DNA from: Pseudomonas nabeulensis
GTDB lineage: Bacteria; Pseudomonadota; Gammaproteobacteria; Pseudomonadales; Pseudomonadaceae
DNA: 64,000 nucleotides
Direction of reading: 5' to 3'
NCBI RefSeq assembly: GCF_004682045.1
Contig: NZ_QUZT01000001.1
Coordinates: forward strand, 230,971-294,970
Part shown: one piece after another, positions 54,651 through 64,000 of the stretch
How positions within the stretch are numbered: position 1 is the first letter of the stretch
Layout: every line of letters begins with the position of its first letter
Notes under the pieces: generated by a model
Database searches by the model: none
Seen by the model: the letters and a program-made list of their open reading frames with translations, nothing else
Told to the model about the DNA's origin: nothing
Position numbers and translations under genes: made by a program

Positions 54651-55817
54651 ATGCCCCTCTCGCTACTCATCCTGGCCCTGAGCGCCTTCGCCATCGGCAC
54701 CACCGAGTTCGTCATCATGGGCTTGTTGCCCGATGTAGCGGCGGACCTCGGCGTGTCGATCCCCGGCGCCGGCTGGCTGGTGACCGGCTACGCCCTGGGC
54801 GTGGCCATCGGCGCACCGTTCATGGCACTGGCCACCGCCAAGCTGCCGCGCAAGGCTGCGCTGGTCGCGTTGATGGGCATCTTCATTATCGGCAACCTGC
54901 TCTGCGCCCTGGCGAGCGACTACAACGTGCTGATGTTTGCCCGTGTGGTCACTGCGCTGTGCCACGGTGCGTTCTTCGGGATTGGTTCGGTGGTGGCGGC
55001 CAACCTGGTGCCGGCCAACAAACGTGCGTCGGCCGTGGCCTTGATGTTCACCGGCCTGACCCTGGCCAACGTGCTCGGCGTGCCGTTGGGTACGGCGCTG
55101 GGCCAGGAAGCCGGCTGGCGCTCGACGTTCTGGGCGGTGACGGTGATTGGTGTGGTGGCGTTGATCGGCCTGATCCGCTTCCTGCCGGCCAAGCGCGATG
55201 AAGAAAAACTCGACATGCGCGCCGAACTGGCGGCCCTGAAAGGCGCCGGCATCTGGCTGTCGCTGAGCATGACTGCACTGTTCGCCGCGTCGATGTTCAC
55301 CCTCTTCACCTACGTCGCGCCGCTGCTGGGCGATGTCACCGGCGTGTCGCCCAAAGGCGTGACCTGGACCCTGTTGCTGATCGGCCTGGGCCTTACCGTG
55401 GGCAACATCATCGGCGGCAAGCTGGCGGACAAGCGCCTGGCCGCCACCTTGATCGGTGTGTTTATCAGCATGGCCGTGGTCTCCACCGCGCTGACCTGGA
55501 CCAGCATCGCCGTGATCCCGACCGAAATCACCCTGTTCCTCTGGGCCACCGCTTCGTTTGCCGCCGTGCCGGCGTTGCAGATCAACGTGGTGACCTTCGG
55601 CAAGGCGGCACCGAACCTGGTGTCCACCCTGAATATCGGCGCCTTCAACATCGGCAACGCCCTGGGTGCCTGGGTCGGCGGCACGGTGATTGCCCACGGC
55701 TTCGGCCTGACCAGCGTGCCGCTGGCGGCAGCGGCCCTGGCGATCCTGGCACTGCTGGTGACCCTGATTACTTTCCGTCAGGGCGGCGATGCCGACCTGG
55801 CCCCTGCGACCAACTGA
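54651..55817 (+). CDS. MFS exporter, DHA1 (AraJ-like) type
   Basis: 388 aa from MPLSLLILALSAFAIGTTEF (54651), with AAGGA eight bases upstream. Twelve hydrophobic segments. DHA1 signature FAIGTTEFVIMGLLPDVAA and the loop FMALATAKLPRKAALVALMG place it with AraJ/PbuE-type drug or metabolite exporters. Thirteen bases after arsR and 27 before the flavoprotein. Likely removes the compound that the repressor senses. Confidence 0.91.
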   Translation: MPLSLLILALSAFAIGTTEFVIMGLLPDVAADLGVSIPGAGWLVTGYALGVAIGAPFMALATAKLPRKAALVALMGIFIIGNLLCALASDYNVLMFARVVTALCHGAFFGIGSVVAANLVPANKRASAVALMFTGLTLANVLGVPLGTALGQEAGWRSTFWAVTVIGVVALIGLIRFLPAKRDEEKLDMRAELAALKGAGIWLSLSMTALFAASMFTLFTYVAPLLGDVTGVSPKGVTWTLLLIGLGLTVGNIIGGKLADKRLAATLIGVFISMAVVSTALTWTSIAVIPTEITLFLWATASFAAVPALQINVVTFGKAAPNLVSTLNIGAFNIGNALGAWVGGTVIAHGFGLTSVPLAAAALAILALLVTLITFRQGGDADLAPATN

Positions 55818-55844
55818 TCAACTTCAAAGAGAAGGTGTTTTCCC

Positions 55845-56900
55845 ATGACGACTATTTTCGATCCGATCAAACTGGGCGACCTGGAACTGTCGAACCGCAT
55901 CATCATGGCGCCGCTGACCCGCTGCCGCGCTGATGCAGGCCGCGTACCCAACGCGCTGATGGCCGAATACTACGTGCAGCGCGCCTCTGCCGGGCTGATC
56001 CTCAGCGAAGCCACCTCGGTAACGCCGCTGGGCGTGGGTTACCCCGACACCCCGGGCATCTGGTCCAACGACCAGGTACGTGGCTGGGCCAACGTGACCA
56101 AGGCCGTTCACGGCGCGGGCGGCAAGATCTTCCTGCAACTGTGGCACGTGGGCCGTATCTCCCATGAGTCGTACCTGAACGGCGAGACCCCGGTGGCACC
56201 GAGCGCGATCCAGCCCAAAGGCCACGTCAGCCTGGTGCGCCCACTGGCCGACTACCCAACGCCACGCGCCCTGGAAACCGCTGAAATCGCTGACATCATC
56301 GACGCCTACCGCACCGGCGCCGAAAACGCCAAGGCCGCCGGCTTCGACGGTGTGGAAATCCACGGCGCCAACGGCTACCTGCTCGACCAGTTCCTGCAAA
56401 GCAGCACCAACAAACGCACCGACAACTACGGTGGCTCCCTGGAAAACCGTGCTCGCCTGTTGCTGGAAGTGACCGATGCCGCCGTCGAAATCTGGGGCGC
56501 GGGCCGCGTAGGTGTGCATTTGGCACCGCGTGCCGACTCCCACGACATGGGCGATGACAACCTGGCGGAGACGTTTACCTACGTCGCCAGTGAACTGGGC
56601 AAGCGCGGGATTGCGTTCATTTGCTCCCGCGAGAAAGAAGCGGGTGACAGCCTCGGCCCACAGTTGAAAAAAGCCTTTGGCGGCGTGTACATCGCCAACG
56701 AACGCTTCACCAAGGACAGCGCCAACGCGTGGCTGGCGGAAGGCAAGGCGGACGCGGTGGCCTGGGGTGTGCCGTTTATTGCCAACCCGGATTTGCCGAC
56801 ACGGTTGAAGGCGGATGCACCGCTGAATGATCCGCGTCCGGATACGTTCTATAGCAAGGGGCCGGTGGGTTATATCGACTATCCAACCCTGGCGATCTAA
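55845..56900 (+). CDS. Old yellow enzyme family flavoprotein (NemA/XenB type)
   Basis: 351 aa FMN-dependent ene-reductase. Catalytic H173, N176 and Y178 in VEIHGANGYLLDQFLQ; the substrate loop NKRTDNYGGSLENR; FMN-region T25 in IIMAPLTRCRA, the classical (not YqjM) class. Reduces alpha,beta-unsaturated carbonyls, N-ethylmaleimide-like electrophiles and nitro compounds with NADPH. In one operon with arsR and the exporter. Confidence 0.93.
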   Translation: MTTIFDPIKLGDLELSNRIIMAPLTRCRADAGRVPNALMAEYYVQRASAGLILSEATSVTPLGVGYPDTPGIWSNDQVRGWANVTKAVHGAGGKIFLQLWHVGRISHESYLNGETPVAPSAIQPKGHVSLVRPLADYPTPRALETAEIADIIDAYRTGAENAKAAGFDGVEIHGANGYLLDQFLQSSTNKRTDNYGGSLENRARLLLEVTDAAVEIWGAGRVGVHLAPRADSHDMGDDNLAETFTYVASELGKRGIAFICSREKEAGDSLGPQLKKAFGGVYIANERFTKDSANAWLAEGKADAVAWGVPFIANPDLPTRLKADAPLNDPRPDTFYSKGPVGYIDYPTLAI

Positions 56901-56917
56901 AGCAGTACAACAGTTCA

Positions 56918-57026
56918 ATGTGGGAGGGGGCTTGCCCCCGATGGCAGTGGTTCAGTCAGCACATGCATTGACTGACACACCGCTATCGGGGGCAAGTCGA
57001 ATCGTCGCACCGCCCCTCCCACATTT
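56918..57026. repeat. REPIN, insert variant (right arm)
   Basis: The left arm TGTGGGAGGGGGCTTGCCCC is normal; the right arm carries TCGAATCGTCGCACCG at 56997-57012. The remainder of the gap to emhR (57027-57218) shows no gene, RNA or strong hairpin. Confidence 0.92.
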
Positions 57027-57218
57027 AGATTTGTGCAAATCAGAAGGGAAACACTCCTTCACACCCCCGCAACAAAATCCCTACAAAATACTTAGCCGAC
57101 TACGTATCAACCGCCCGCCAGCCCGTATATAAAGTCACCCCACCAATAAGCCGGAAGGACGATTGACGCGCCTTAGGCTTAACTGTTGACACAACCAGAC
57201 TTAATTACGCATTTTGTC

Positions 57219-57851
57219 TCAATTGCGCAGGCTGGGGCTCAGGCGCAGCATGTCCAGCCCTGCATCGACCCAGCGTTCGGCTTCCTGGTGCAATTGGAAG
57301 CTGTCGGGCACCAGCAGCCACTGGCCGATCAGGCCATTGATGTAGGCATGAATGCACACCGCACCACGGGCGGTGTCGAGGTTTTCCGGGAGTTGCCCGC
57401 GATGGACCGCGTTACGCAGTGTGAGGCCGATACGCAGGTTGCATTCGAGGGCATGGGTTTGCCGCTGGCGGCGCATGTCGCACATTTCATCGGTGAATTC
57501 GCACTTATGAAACAGGATCTCGTTGATACGCCGGGTTTTCGGGTCCAGGGCCACTTGATGGAACAAATGAATCAGCAGCTTGCGCATGCAGCCCAACGGG
57601 TCGAGTTCATCCTCGCTTTCACTGGCCCTGGCCAATTCGTCCAGCGGTTCATGCAGGGTGTCGAGCAACGCCTGCAACAAATCGGATTTATTACTAAAGT
57701 GCCAGTAGATGGCACCCCGCGTCACACCGGCCAGCGCGGCGATGTCGGCCAGCGTGGTGCGGGCGACGCCGCGCTCATAAAAAGCCTGCTCGGCGGCTTG
57801 GAGAATCTGGCTGCGCGTTTCCTGAGCTTCCTCTTTGGTGCGACGAACCAT
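57219..57851 (-). CDS. emhR: TetR repressor of the RND efflux operon (EmhR/TtgR)
   Basis: 210 aa. The N-terminal TetR helix-turn-helix ([20 protein letters not shown], then [13 protein letters not shown]) and the ligand domain ([40 protein letters not shown]) match P. putida TtgR closely from memory. Binds an operator in the spacer to repress emhABC until antibiotics, plant phenolics or hydrocarbons bind it. Divergent from emhA. Confidence 0.94.
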   Translation of the reverse strand: MVRRTKEEAQETRSQILQAAEQAFYERGVARTTLADIAALAGVTRGAIYWHFSNKSDLLQALLDTLHEPLDELARASESEDELDPLGCMRKLLIHLFHQVALDPKTRRINEILFHKCEFTDEMCDMRRQRQTHALECNLRIGLTLRNAVHRGQLPENLDTARGAVCIHAYINGLIGQWLLVPDSFQLHQEAERWVDAGLDMLRLSPSLRN

Positions 57852-58019
57852 GGCAGTACAACCTCAATCAGGACACTTGAGACTATCGTTAACGCAGAAT
57901 TAATAGCGGCCAACGATCATCAGAATATTTTGTGGGACGACACCGTCATGGGTGCCGAACGTAATGGAATCGAGGCTTTGGGCGTTGCTTTGTCAACATT
58001 CCGCGAAGCCTGTCAAGAG

Positions 58020-58047
58020 TTTACAAACAACCATGAACGTAAGTATA
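58020..58047. promoter_or_regulatory. EmhR/TtgR operator
   Basis: TTTACAAACAACCATGAACG with the following TAAGTATA matches the known P. putida ttgABC operator region almost base for base from memory. It lies between the divergent emhR (start 57851) and emhA (start 58139) genes and would overlap both promoters. Confidence 0.8.
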
Positions 58048-58138
58048 TTGCGTAGCAAGCTACTTATCTACATGCCGTTTATTTTTTACCCTTCCACACT
58101 TCTTGTGCGCACTCTGCGCGCCTGACCCGAGGATCTTC

Positions 58139-59287
58139 ATGCAACTTAAGCCAGCTGTTACCGCTCTGGTCACTGCCGTCGCCCTGGCATCGCTGCTCAG
58201 CGGATGTAAAAAGGAAGAAGCGGCTCCGCCCGCTCAAACCCCTCAGGTCGGCGTGGTCACCATTCAACCGCAAGCCTTTACCCTGACGTCCGAACTGCCA
58301 GGCCGCACCACGGCTTTCCGCATCGCGGAAGTTCGCCCGCAGGTCAACGGCATCATTCTCAAGCGCCTGTTCAAGGAAGGCGGCGACGTGAAGGAAGGGC
58401 AGCAGCTCTACCAGATCGACCCGTCGGTGTATGACGCCACCCTCAAAAGCGCACAAGCCAGCCTGACCCAGACCAAGTCCATCTCCGACCGCTACAAGCA
58501 GTTGGTTGATGAGCAGGCCGTGAGCCGCCAGGAATACGACACCGCCGTTGCCAACCGCATGACTGCGGAAGCAAACGTTCAAACCGCCCAGATCAACGTG
58601 CGCTACACCAAGGTGTATGCGCCGATTTCCGGGCGCATCGGCCGTTCTTCGGTGACTGAAGGCGCGCTGGTCAGCAATGGCCAGACCGACTCCATGGCCG
58701 TGATCCAGCAACTGGACCCGATCTACGTCGACGTCACGCAGTCCTCGGCTGAAATGCTCAAGCTGCGCCGCGACCTGGAAAGCGGCCAGCTGCAAAAAGC
58801 CGGCGAAAACGCGGCCAAGGTCAAGCTGACCCTGGAAGACGGCAGCGACTATGGTCAGGACGGCAAGCTGGAGTTCTCCGAAGTCTCGGTTGACCAGACC
58901 ACCGGTTCGGTGACCCTGCGCGCCGTGTTCCCCAACCCTGACCACACCCTGCTGCCGGGCATGTTCGTACACGCCCAGCTGCAAGCCGGCGTGAACAGCA
59001 AAGCCATCCTGGCCCCGCAGCAAGGCGTGACCCGCGACATCAAGGGCATCCCGACGGCCATGGTGGTGAACAAGGACAACAAGGTCGAGCAGCGTCAGCT
59101 GGTGGCCAACCGCACGTCCGGCGCCTACTGGCTGGTGGAAAAAGGCCTGAACGCCGGTGACCGTGTGATCACCGAAGGCCTGCAATTCATCAAGCCGGGC
59201 ATCGAAGTCCAGGTCAAGGACGCCGACAACGCCAAGCCTGCCGGTTCCGCTCCAGCTCCTGCCGCCGCTGCTGGCCAGGGGGAGTAA
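58139..59287 (+). CDS. emhA: RND periplasmic adaptor EmhA (TtgA/MexA type)
   Basis: 382 aa from ATG 58139, with GAGG six bases upstream. Lipobox LLSGC (C23) anchors it to the inner membrane. The membrane-fusion domains follow: lipoyl halves around GRTTAFRIAEVRPQVNGIIL, a helical hairpin (ASLTQTKSISDRYKQLVDEQ) and a beta-barrel region. It bridges EmhB and EmhC. A Pro/Ala-rich tail ends the protein (GSAPAPAAAAGQGE). Three bases before emhB. Confidence 0.95.
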   Translation: MQLKPAVTALVTAVALASLLSGCKKEEAAPPAQTPQVGVVTIQPQAFTLTSELPGRTTAFRIAEVRPQVNGIILKRLFKEGGDVKEGQQLYQIDPSVYDATLKSAQASLTQTKSISDRYKQLVDEQAVSRQEYDTAVANRMTAEANVQTAQINVRYTKVYAPISGRIGRSSVTEGALVSNGQTDSMAVIQQLDPIYVDVTQSSAEMLKLRRDLESGQLQKAGENAAKVKLTLEDGSDYGQDGKLEFSEVSVDQTTGSVTLRAVFPNPDHTLLPGMFVHAQLQAGVNSKAILAPQQGVTRDIKGIPTAMVVNKDNKVEQRQLVANRTSGAYWLVEKGLNAGDRVITEGLQFIKPGIEVQVKDADNAKPAGSAPAPAAAAGQGE

Positions 59288-59290
59288 CCC

Positions 59291-62200
59291 ATGTCGAAAT
59301 TTTTTATCGACCGTCCCATTTTCGCCTGGGTAATTGCCCTGGTGATCATGCTGGTCGGGGCACTGTCGATCCTGAAGTTGCCCATCAACCAATACCCGGC
59401 CATCGCGCCAACCGCCATCGACATCCAGGTGACCTACCCAGGTGCGTCCGCACAAACCGTGCAGGACACCGTGGTGCAGGTGATCGAGCAACAGCTCAAC
59501 GGTATCGATAACCTGCGTTATGTCGCCTCGGACAGTAACTCCGACGGCAGCATGACCATTACCGCGACGTTCAACCAGGGGACCAACCCGGACATCGCCC
59601 AGGTTCAGGTGCAGAACAAGCTGAACCTGGCGACCCCGCTGCTGCCGCAAGAAGTGCAGCAACAGGGTATCCGCGTGACCAAGTCGGTGAAGAACTTCCT
59701 GATGGTGATCGGTCTGGTGTCGGAAGACGGCAGCATGACCAAGGACGACCTGTCCAACTACATCGTCTCCAACATCCAGGACCCAATCTCGCGTACTGCG
59801 GGTGTCGGTGACTTCCAGGTGTTCGGTTCGCAGTACGCCATGCGTATCTGGCTGGACCCGGCCAAGCTGAACAACTACCAGTTGACCCCGGTAGACGTCA
59901 GCACCGCCATCTCGGCCCAGAACGTGCAGGTGGCCACCGGCCAATTGGGCGGCCTGCCTGCCCTGCCCGGCACCCAGTTGAACGCAACCATCATCGGCAA
60001 GACCCGTCTGCAAACTGCCGAAGAGTTCGGCAAGATCCTGATGAAGGTGAATGCCGACGGTTCGCAGGTTCGCCTGCGTGACATCGCCCGTATCGAACTG
60101 GGCGGCCAGAACTACAGCATCAGTGCGCAGTTCAACGGCAAGCCGGCTTCCGGTATGGCGATCAAGCTCGCTTCGGGCGCCAACGCCCTGGACACCGCCA
60201 AGGCCATCCGTGCCACCGTGGCGTCCCTGGAACCGTTCTTCCCGCCTGGCATGAAGGCGGTGGTGCCCTATGACACCACCCCAGTCGTGACCGAATCGAT
60301 CTCCGGTGTAGTGCACACCCTGGTCGAAGCGATCGTGCTGGTGTTCCTGGTGATGTTCCTGTTCCTGCAGAACTTCCGCGCCACCATCATCACCACCATG
60401 ACCGTACCGGTGGTATTGCTGGGTACGTTCGGGATCCTGGCTGCGTTCGGCTTCACCATCAACACCCTGACCATGTTCGGCATGATCCTGGCCATCGGCT
60501 TGCTGGTGGACGACGCCATCGTTGTGGTGGAAAACGTCGAGCGGGTGATGGCCGAGGAACACCTGTCGCCCAAGGAAGCGACGGTCAAGTCCATGGGCCA
60601 GATCCAGGGCGCCCTGGTGGGTATCGCGCTGGTACTGTCGGCGGTACTGCTGCCGATGGCGTTCTTCGGCGGCTCCACCGGTGTGATCTACAAACAGTTC
60701 TCCATCACCATCGTTTCGGCCATGGCGTTGTCGGTACTGGTAGCCCTGATCTTCACCCCGGCCTTGTGCGCCACCATGCTCAAGCCGATCGATCCGGAAA
60801 AACACGGCCAACCCAAGCGTGGTTTCTTCGGCTGGTTCAACCGCACCTTCGACCGTGGCGTTGTCAGCTACGAGCGTGGCGTGGGCAACATGATCAAGCA
60901 CAAGTTTCCGGCATTCTTTGTGTACCTGGTCATCGTGCTCGGCATGGTCTGGTTGTTCACCCGTATTCCAAGCGCGTTCCTGCCCGAGGAAGACCAGGGC
61001 GTGATCTTCGCCCAGGTCCAGACCCCGGTCGGTTCGTCGGCAGAACGTACGCAAAAAGTCATCGACGACATGCGTGCCTTCCTGCTCAACGACAAGGAAG
61101 GCGAGCCGGGCGAAGGCAAGGCTGTGAAATCGGTATTTACCGTAAACGGCTTTAACTTCGCCGGTCGTGGCCAGAGTTCGGGCCTGGCCTTCGTGATGCT
61201 CAAACCGTGGGATGAGCGTGATTCGTCCATGTCGGTGTTCGAAGTGGCCAAGCGTGCCCAGGGTTACTTCTTCGGGGCCTTCAAGGACGCCATGGTTTTT
61301 GCCATCGTGCCGCCTTCGGTACTGGAGTTGGGTAACGCCACCGGTTTCGACGTGTTCCTGCAAGACCAGGGCGGCGTCGGCCACGAGAAGCTGATGGAAG
61401 CGCGCAACCAGTTCCTGGGTGCGGCGGCGCAAAGCAAGATCCTGGCAGGTGTACGTCCTAACGGCGTGAACGATGAGCCGCAGTACGAGCTCACCGTCGA
61501 CGACGAGAAGGCCAGCGCCCAAGGCATCACCTTGTCGAGCATCAACCAGACCCTGGCGATTGCCTTGGGTGGCAGCTACGTCAACGACTTCATCGACCGT
61601 GGTCGGGTGAAGAAGGTGTACGTACAGGGCGAGGCCGCCGGCCGTATGTCGCCGGAAGACCTCGACAAATGGTTCGTGCGCAGCGACTCCGGGAAGATGG
61701 TGCCGATGTCGGCCATTTCTTCGGGCAAGTGGATCTACGGTTCGCCGAAACTGTCGCGCTACAACGGTGTAGCGGCGATGGAAATCCTCGGCACCCCGGC
61801 ACCGGGCTACAGTACCGGTGACGCCATGGCCGAAGTCGAACGCATTGCCAAGCAATTGCCGGCGGGCGTGGGCTATGCCTGGACGGGCCTGTCGTACGAA
61901 GAACGTCTGTCCGGCTCCCAGGCGCCTGCGTTGTATGCGCTGTCGCTGCTGGTGGTGTTCCTGTGCCTCGCGGCCCTGTACGAAAGCTGGTCGATTCCGA
62001 TCGCGGTGATCCTGGTCGTACCGCTGGGTGTGGTGGGTGCGTTGATCGCCACCAGCATGCGCGGCTTGTCCAACGACGTGTTCTTCCAGGTGGGCTTGCT
62101 GGTAACGGTGGGCCTGGCGGCGAAGAACGCCATCTTGATCGTGGAGTTCGCCAAAGAGCTGCATGAACAAGGCAAGGGCATCGTCGAAGCGGCTATCGAA

Positions 62201-62452
62201 GCGTCTCGCATGCGTCTGCGCCCTATCATCATGACCTCCATGGCGTTCGTCCTCGGCGTACTGCCGCTGGCAATCTCCAGCGGTGCCGGCTCAGGCAGCC
62301 AGCACGCCATCGGTACCGGCGTGATTGGCGGTATGATCACGGCGACGGTGCTGGCGATCTTCTGGGTGCCACTGTTCTTCGCAACCGTGTCCGCCGCCGG
62401 CGAGCGTAAAAAGACTGAAACTACTGAAACTCCTAAAGAGGCTGGCCAATGA
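59291..62452 (+). CDS. emhB: RND efflux pump EmhB (HAE1 family)
   Basis: 1053 aa inner-membrane proton/drug antiporter, trimeric. Twelve membrane segments in two halves with large periplasmic loops. Proton-relay residues D407/D408 in [18 protein letters not shown] (TM4), with the second-half lysine region [20 protein letters not shown]. The start [20 protein letters not shown] is invariant in the family. Expels organic solvents, hydrocarbons and antibiotics in P. fluorescens and P. putida relatives. Overlaps emhC by four bases. Confidence 0.97.
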   Translation: MSKFFIDRPIFAWVIALVIMLVGALSILKLPINQYPAIAPTAIDIQVTYPGASAQTVQDTVVQVIEQQLNGIDNLRYVASDSNSDGSMTITATFNQGTNPDIAQVQVQNKLNLATPLLPQEVQQQGIRVTKSVKNFLMVIGLVSEDGSMTKDDLSNYIVSNIQDPISRTAGVGDFQVFGSQYAMRIWLDPAKLNNYQLTPVDVSTAISAQNVQVATGQLGGLPALPGTQLNATIIGKTRLQTAEEFGKILMKVNADGSQVRLRDIARIELGGQNYSISAQFNGKPASGMAIKLASGANALDTAKAIRATVASLEPFFPPGMKAVVPYDTTPVVTESISGVVHTLVEAIVLVFLVMFLFLQNFRATIITTMTVPVVLLGTFGILAAFGFTINTLTMFGMILAIGLLVDDAIVVVENVERVMAEEHLSPKEATVKSMGQIQGALVGIALVLSAVLLPMAFFGGSTGVIYKQFSITIVSAMALSVLVALIFTPALCATMLKPIDPEKHGQPKRGFFGWFNRTFDRGVVSYERGVGNMIKHKFPAFFVYLVIVLGMVWLFTRIPSAFLPEEDQGVIFAQVQTPVGSSAERTQKVIDDMRAFLLNDKEGEPGEGKAVKSVFTVNGFNFAGRGQSSGLAFVMLKPWDERDSSMSVFEVAKRAQGYFFGAFKDAMVFAIVPPSVLELGNATGFDVFLQDQGGVGHEKLMEARNQFLGAAAQSKILAGVRPNGVNDEPQYELTVDDEKASAQGITLSSINQTLAIALGGSYVNDFIDRGRVKKVYVQGEAAGRMSPEDLDKWFVRSDSGKMVPMSAISSGKWIYGSPKLSRYNGVAAMEILGTPAPGYSTGDAMAEVERIAKQLPAGVGYAWTGLSYEERLSGSQAPALYALSLLVVFLCLAALYESWSIPIAVILVVPLGVVGALIATSMRGLSNDVFFQVGLLVTVGLAAKNAILIVEFAKELHEQGKGIVEAAIEASRMRLRPIIMTSMAFVLGVLPLAISSGAGSGSQHAIGTGVIGGMITATVLAIFWVPLFFATVSAAGERKKTETTETPKEAGQ

Positions 62453-63906
62453 GCAAGTCGCTCCTTTCCTTAGCCGTCACGGCATTCGTGCTCAGTGGCT
62501 GCTCGCTGATACCTGACTATCAGCGCCCTGAGGCGCCGGTGGCCGCCCAGTTCCCGCAGGGGCCGGCGTATTCGTCGGCCCAGGCGCCGAGCCAGGCCGC
62601 GGTCGAGCAAGGCTGGAAGCAGTTTTTCCACGACCCTGCCCTGCAACAGCTGATCCAGACCGCGTTGGTGAACAACCGTGACCTGCGGGTCGCGGCCCTG
62701 AACATCGACGCCTACGCCGCGCAGTACCAGATCCAGCGTGCCGACCTGTTCCCGGCCGTCTCGGCCACGGGCAGCGGCAGCCGTTCGCGTACGCCGGCCA
62801 AGCTGTCACAGACCGGCGAATCGACCATCGCCAGCCAATACTCGGCCGGCCTCGGGATCAGCTCGTATGAGCTGGACCTGTTCGGTCGTGTGCGCAGCCT
62901 GAGTGAAGAGGCCCTGCAAAAGTACTTCGCCACCGAAGAAGCACGGCGCAGCACGCAGATCAGCCTGGTGGCCAGCGTGGCCAACGCCTACCTGACCTGG
63001 CAGGCCGACAAAGAGCTGCTCAAGCTCACCCAGGACACCCTGGGCGCGTACGAGCAGAGCTACAAGCTGACCTCGCGCAGCAACGAAGTCGGCGTGGCCT
63101 CGGCCCTCGACCTCAGCCAGGCGCGCACCTCGGTGGAAAACGCCCGGGTGTCCCTGGCGCGCTACACCCGCCAGGTGGCCCAGGACGAAAACAGCCTGAC
63201 CCTGCTGCTGGGCACCGGCCTGCCGGCGAATATCGCCAGCAAGCCGCTGTCGGATGACCTGCTCAGCGAAGTACCCGCCGGGTTGCCATCGGACCTGCTG
63301 CAACGTCGTCCCGACATCATCCAGGCCGAGTACAACCTCAAGGCCGCCAACGCCAATATCGGCGCAGCGCGTGCAGCGTTCTTCCCAAGCATCAGCCTGA
63401 CCGCCAGTGCCGGCACCGCGAGCCCAACCCTGGGCGGCCTGTTCAAAGGTGGTTCGGGCACCTGGGCGTTCGCTCCGCAGATCAACATCCCGATCTTCAA
63501 CGCCGGCAGCCTGCGCGCCAGCCTGGACTACTCGAAGATCCAGAAAGAGATCAACGTGGCGAACTACGAGAAGGCGATCCAGACCGGCTTCCAGGAAGTG
63601 TCCGACGGCCTCGCCTCGCGTGAAACCTACAAGCAACAACTGGAAGCCCAGCGTGGTTTCGTCGCCGCCAACCAGGACTACTACCGCCTGGCCGAGCGTC
63701 GCTACCGCATTGGTGTGGACAGCAACCTGACGTTCCTCGACGCCCAGCGCCAACTGTTCAGTGCCCAGCAATCGCTGATCACCGACCGCCTGGCGCAACT
63801 CACCAGCGAGGTCAACCTGTACAAGGCCCTCGGCGGTGGCTGGAGCGAACAGACCGCGAAGAACGAACCGCTGAAAGAAGAAGCACCGGCGCTGAAGTTG
63901 TTCTGA
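62449..63906 (+). CDS. emhC: Outer-membrane efflux channel EmhC (TolC/OprM type)
   Basis: 485 aa lipoprotein (lipobox LSGC, C18). OprM-type NodT repeats: [37 protein letters not shown], and the second half from [20 protein letters not shown] with [18 protein letters not shown]. Forms the trimeric exit duct of the EmhABC pump. ATGA overlap with emhB; followed by a strong terminator. Confidence 0.95.
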   Translation: MSKSLLSLAVTAFVLSGCSLIPDYQRPEAPVAAQFPQGPAYSSAQAPSQAAVEQGWKQFFHDPALQQLIQTALVNNRDLRVAALNIDAYAAQYQIQRADLFPAVSATGSGSRSRTPAKLSQTGESTIASQYSAGLGISSYELDLFGRVRSLSEEALQKYFATEEARRSTQISLVASVANAYLTWQADKELLKLTQDTLGAYEQSYKLTSRSNEVGVASALDLSQARTSVENARVSLARYTRQVAQDENSLTLLLGTGLPANIASKPLSDDLLSEVPAGLPSDLLQRRPDIIQAEYNLKAANANIGAARAAFFPSISLTASAGTASPTLGGLFKGGSGTWAFAPQINIPIFNAGSLRASLDYSKIQKEINVANYEKAIQTGFQEVSDGLASRETYKQQLEAQRGFVAANQDYYRLAERRYRIGVDSNLTFLDAQRQLFSAQQSLITDRLAQLTSEVNLYKALGGGWSEQTAKNEPLKEEAPALKLF

Positions 63907-63921
63907 TGCTGTTGTAGAAAA

Positions 63922-63955
63922 AACCGCTTCCCTCACCGGAAGCGGTTTTTTTTTG
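63922..63955 (+). terminator. Terminator of emhABC
   Basis: AACCGCTTCC and GGAAGCGGTT pair perfectly around CTCACC, followed by a run of T bases. It starts 16 bases after the emhC stop. Confidence 0.93.
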
Positions 63956-63982
63956 CCATTTTTTTCAACATCACTGGGGACA

Positions 63983-64000
63983 AATGTGGGAGGGGGCTTG
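63983..64000. repeat. REPIN, left arm only (window end)
   Basis: AATGTGGGAGGGGGCTTG begins a further REP arm that is cut by the window edge, 28 bases after the emhABC terminator. Confidence 0.8.

Noticed and set aside
19859..57026. REP palindromes as a CRISPR array
   Set aside because: The copies are kilobases apart, inverted in pairs and have no regular spacers or cas genes.
58079..62170. A 1363-codon open frame on the minus strand opposite emhA-emhB
   Set aside because: It is antisense to clear RND pump genes. Its residues (H, R, Q, D, V rich) are what reverse reading of GC-rich Pseudomonas codons gives, and it has no domain.

Overview
The window looks like chromosome of a fluorescent Pseudomonas (P. 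fluorescens group). The grounds are high GC, gene families typical of that group (phaG, an emhRABC/ttgRABC efflux locus, ornithine-lipid olsBA, a HasR haem receptor with its own sigma/anti-sigma pair), and eleven complete REPIN-type intergenic repeats plus one cut by the window end. No phage, insertion sequence, CRISPR array or rRNA was seen. There is one tRNA (Gly, anticodon CCC).

Layout. 1-6.3 kb: the 5' part of an autotransporter gene, then two paralogous, AT-richer genes for large beta-rich modular proteins of unknown role. 6.4-13.4 kb: ung, a 3-hydroxyisobutyryl-CoA hydrolase-like gene, two small exported proteins, a chemoreceptor, a CWC-rsuA pair and phaG. 13.5-21.4 kb: tRNA-Gly, a HigB/NadS-type toxin-antitoxin pair, then mixed transporter and regulator genes including ogt. 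21.5-28 kb: a minus-strand catabolic block (epimerase, LysR, CaiB/BaiF CoA-transferase, HMG-CoA lyase, MFS porter) and an iron alcohol dehydrogenase. 28-31.5 kb: a DUF4917/SIR2-like protein and an XRE-cupin regulator divergent from an aldolase/DapA-like pair. 31.9-36.2 kb: hasI-hasS-hasR behind a Fur box, without hasA. 36-45 kb: EamA exporter, methyltransferase, lemA-TPM-TPM, bglX, yceI-clsB.

45-57 kb: an M20 hydrolase-MFS-amidase-iclR operon. Next comes a serine hydrolase gene divergent from olsB-olsA, with two back-to-back Pho boxes between them. Then acpH and an arsR-MFS-old yellow enzyme operon with symmetric operator-like repeats. 57-64 kb: emhR divergent from emhABC, with a TtgR-type operator in between and a strong terminator after emhC.

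The genes fall into small regulator-plus-enzyme-plus-transporter units typical of accessory metabolism in soil and plant-associated pseudomonads. The better understood parts serve haem uptake, phosphate-sparing membrane lipids, solvent/antibiotic efflux and supply of 3-hydroxyacyl chains for polyhydroxyalkanoate. Start codons were mostly chosen by Shine-Dalgarno spacing and family N-termini, so many differ from the longest open frame.
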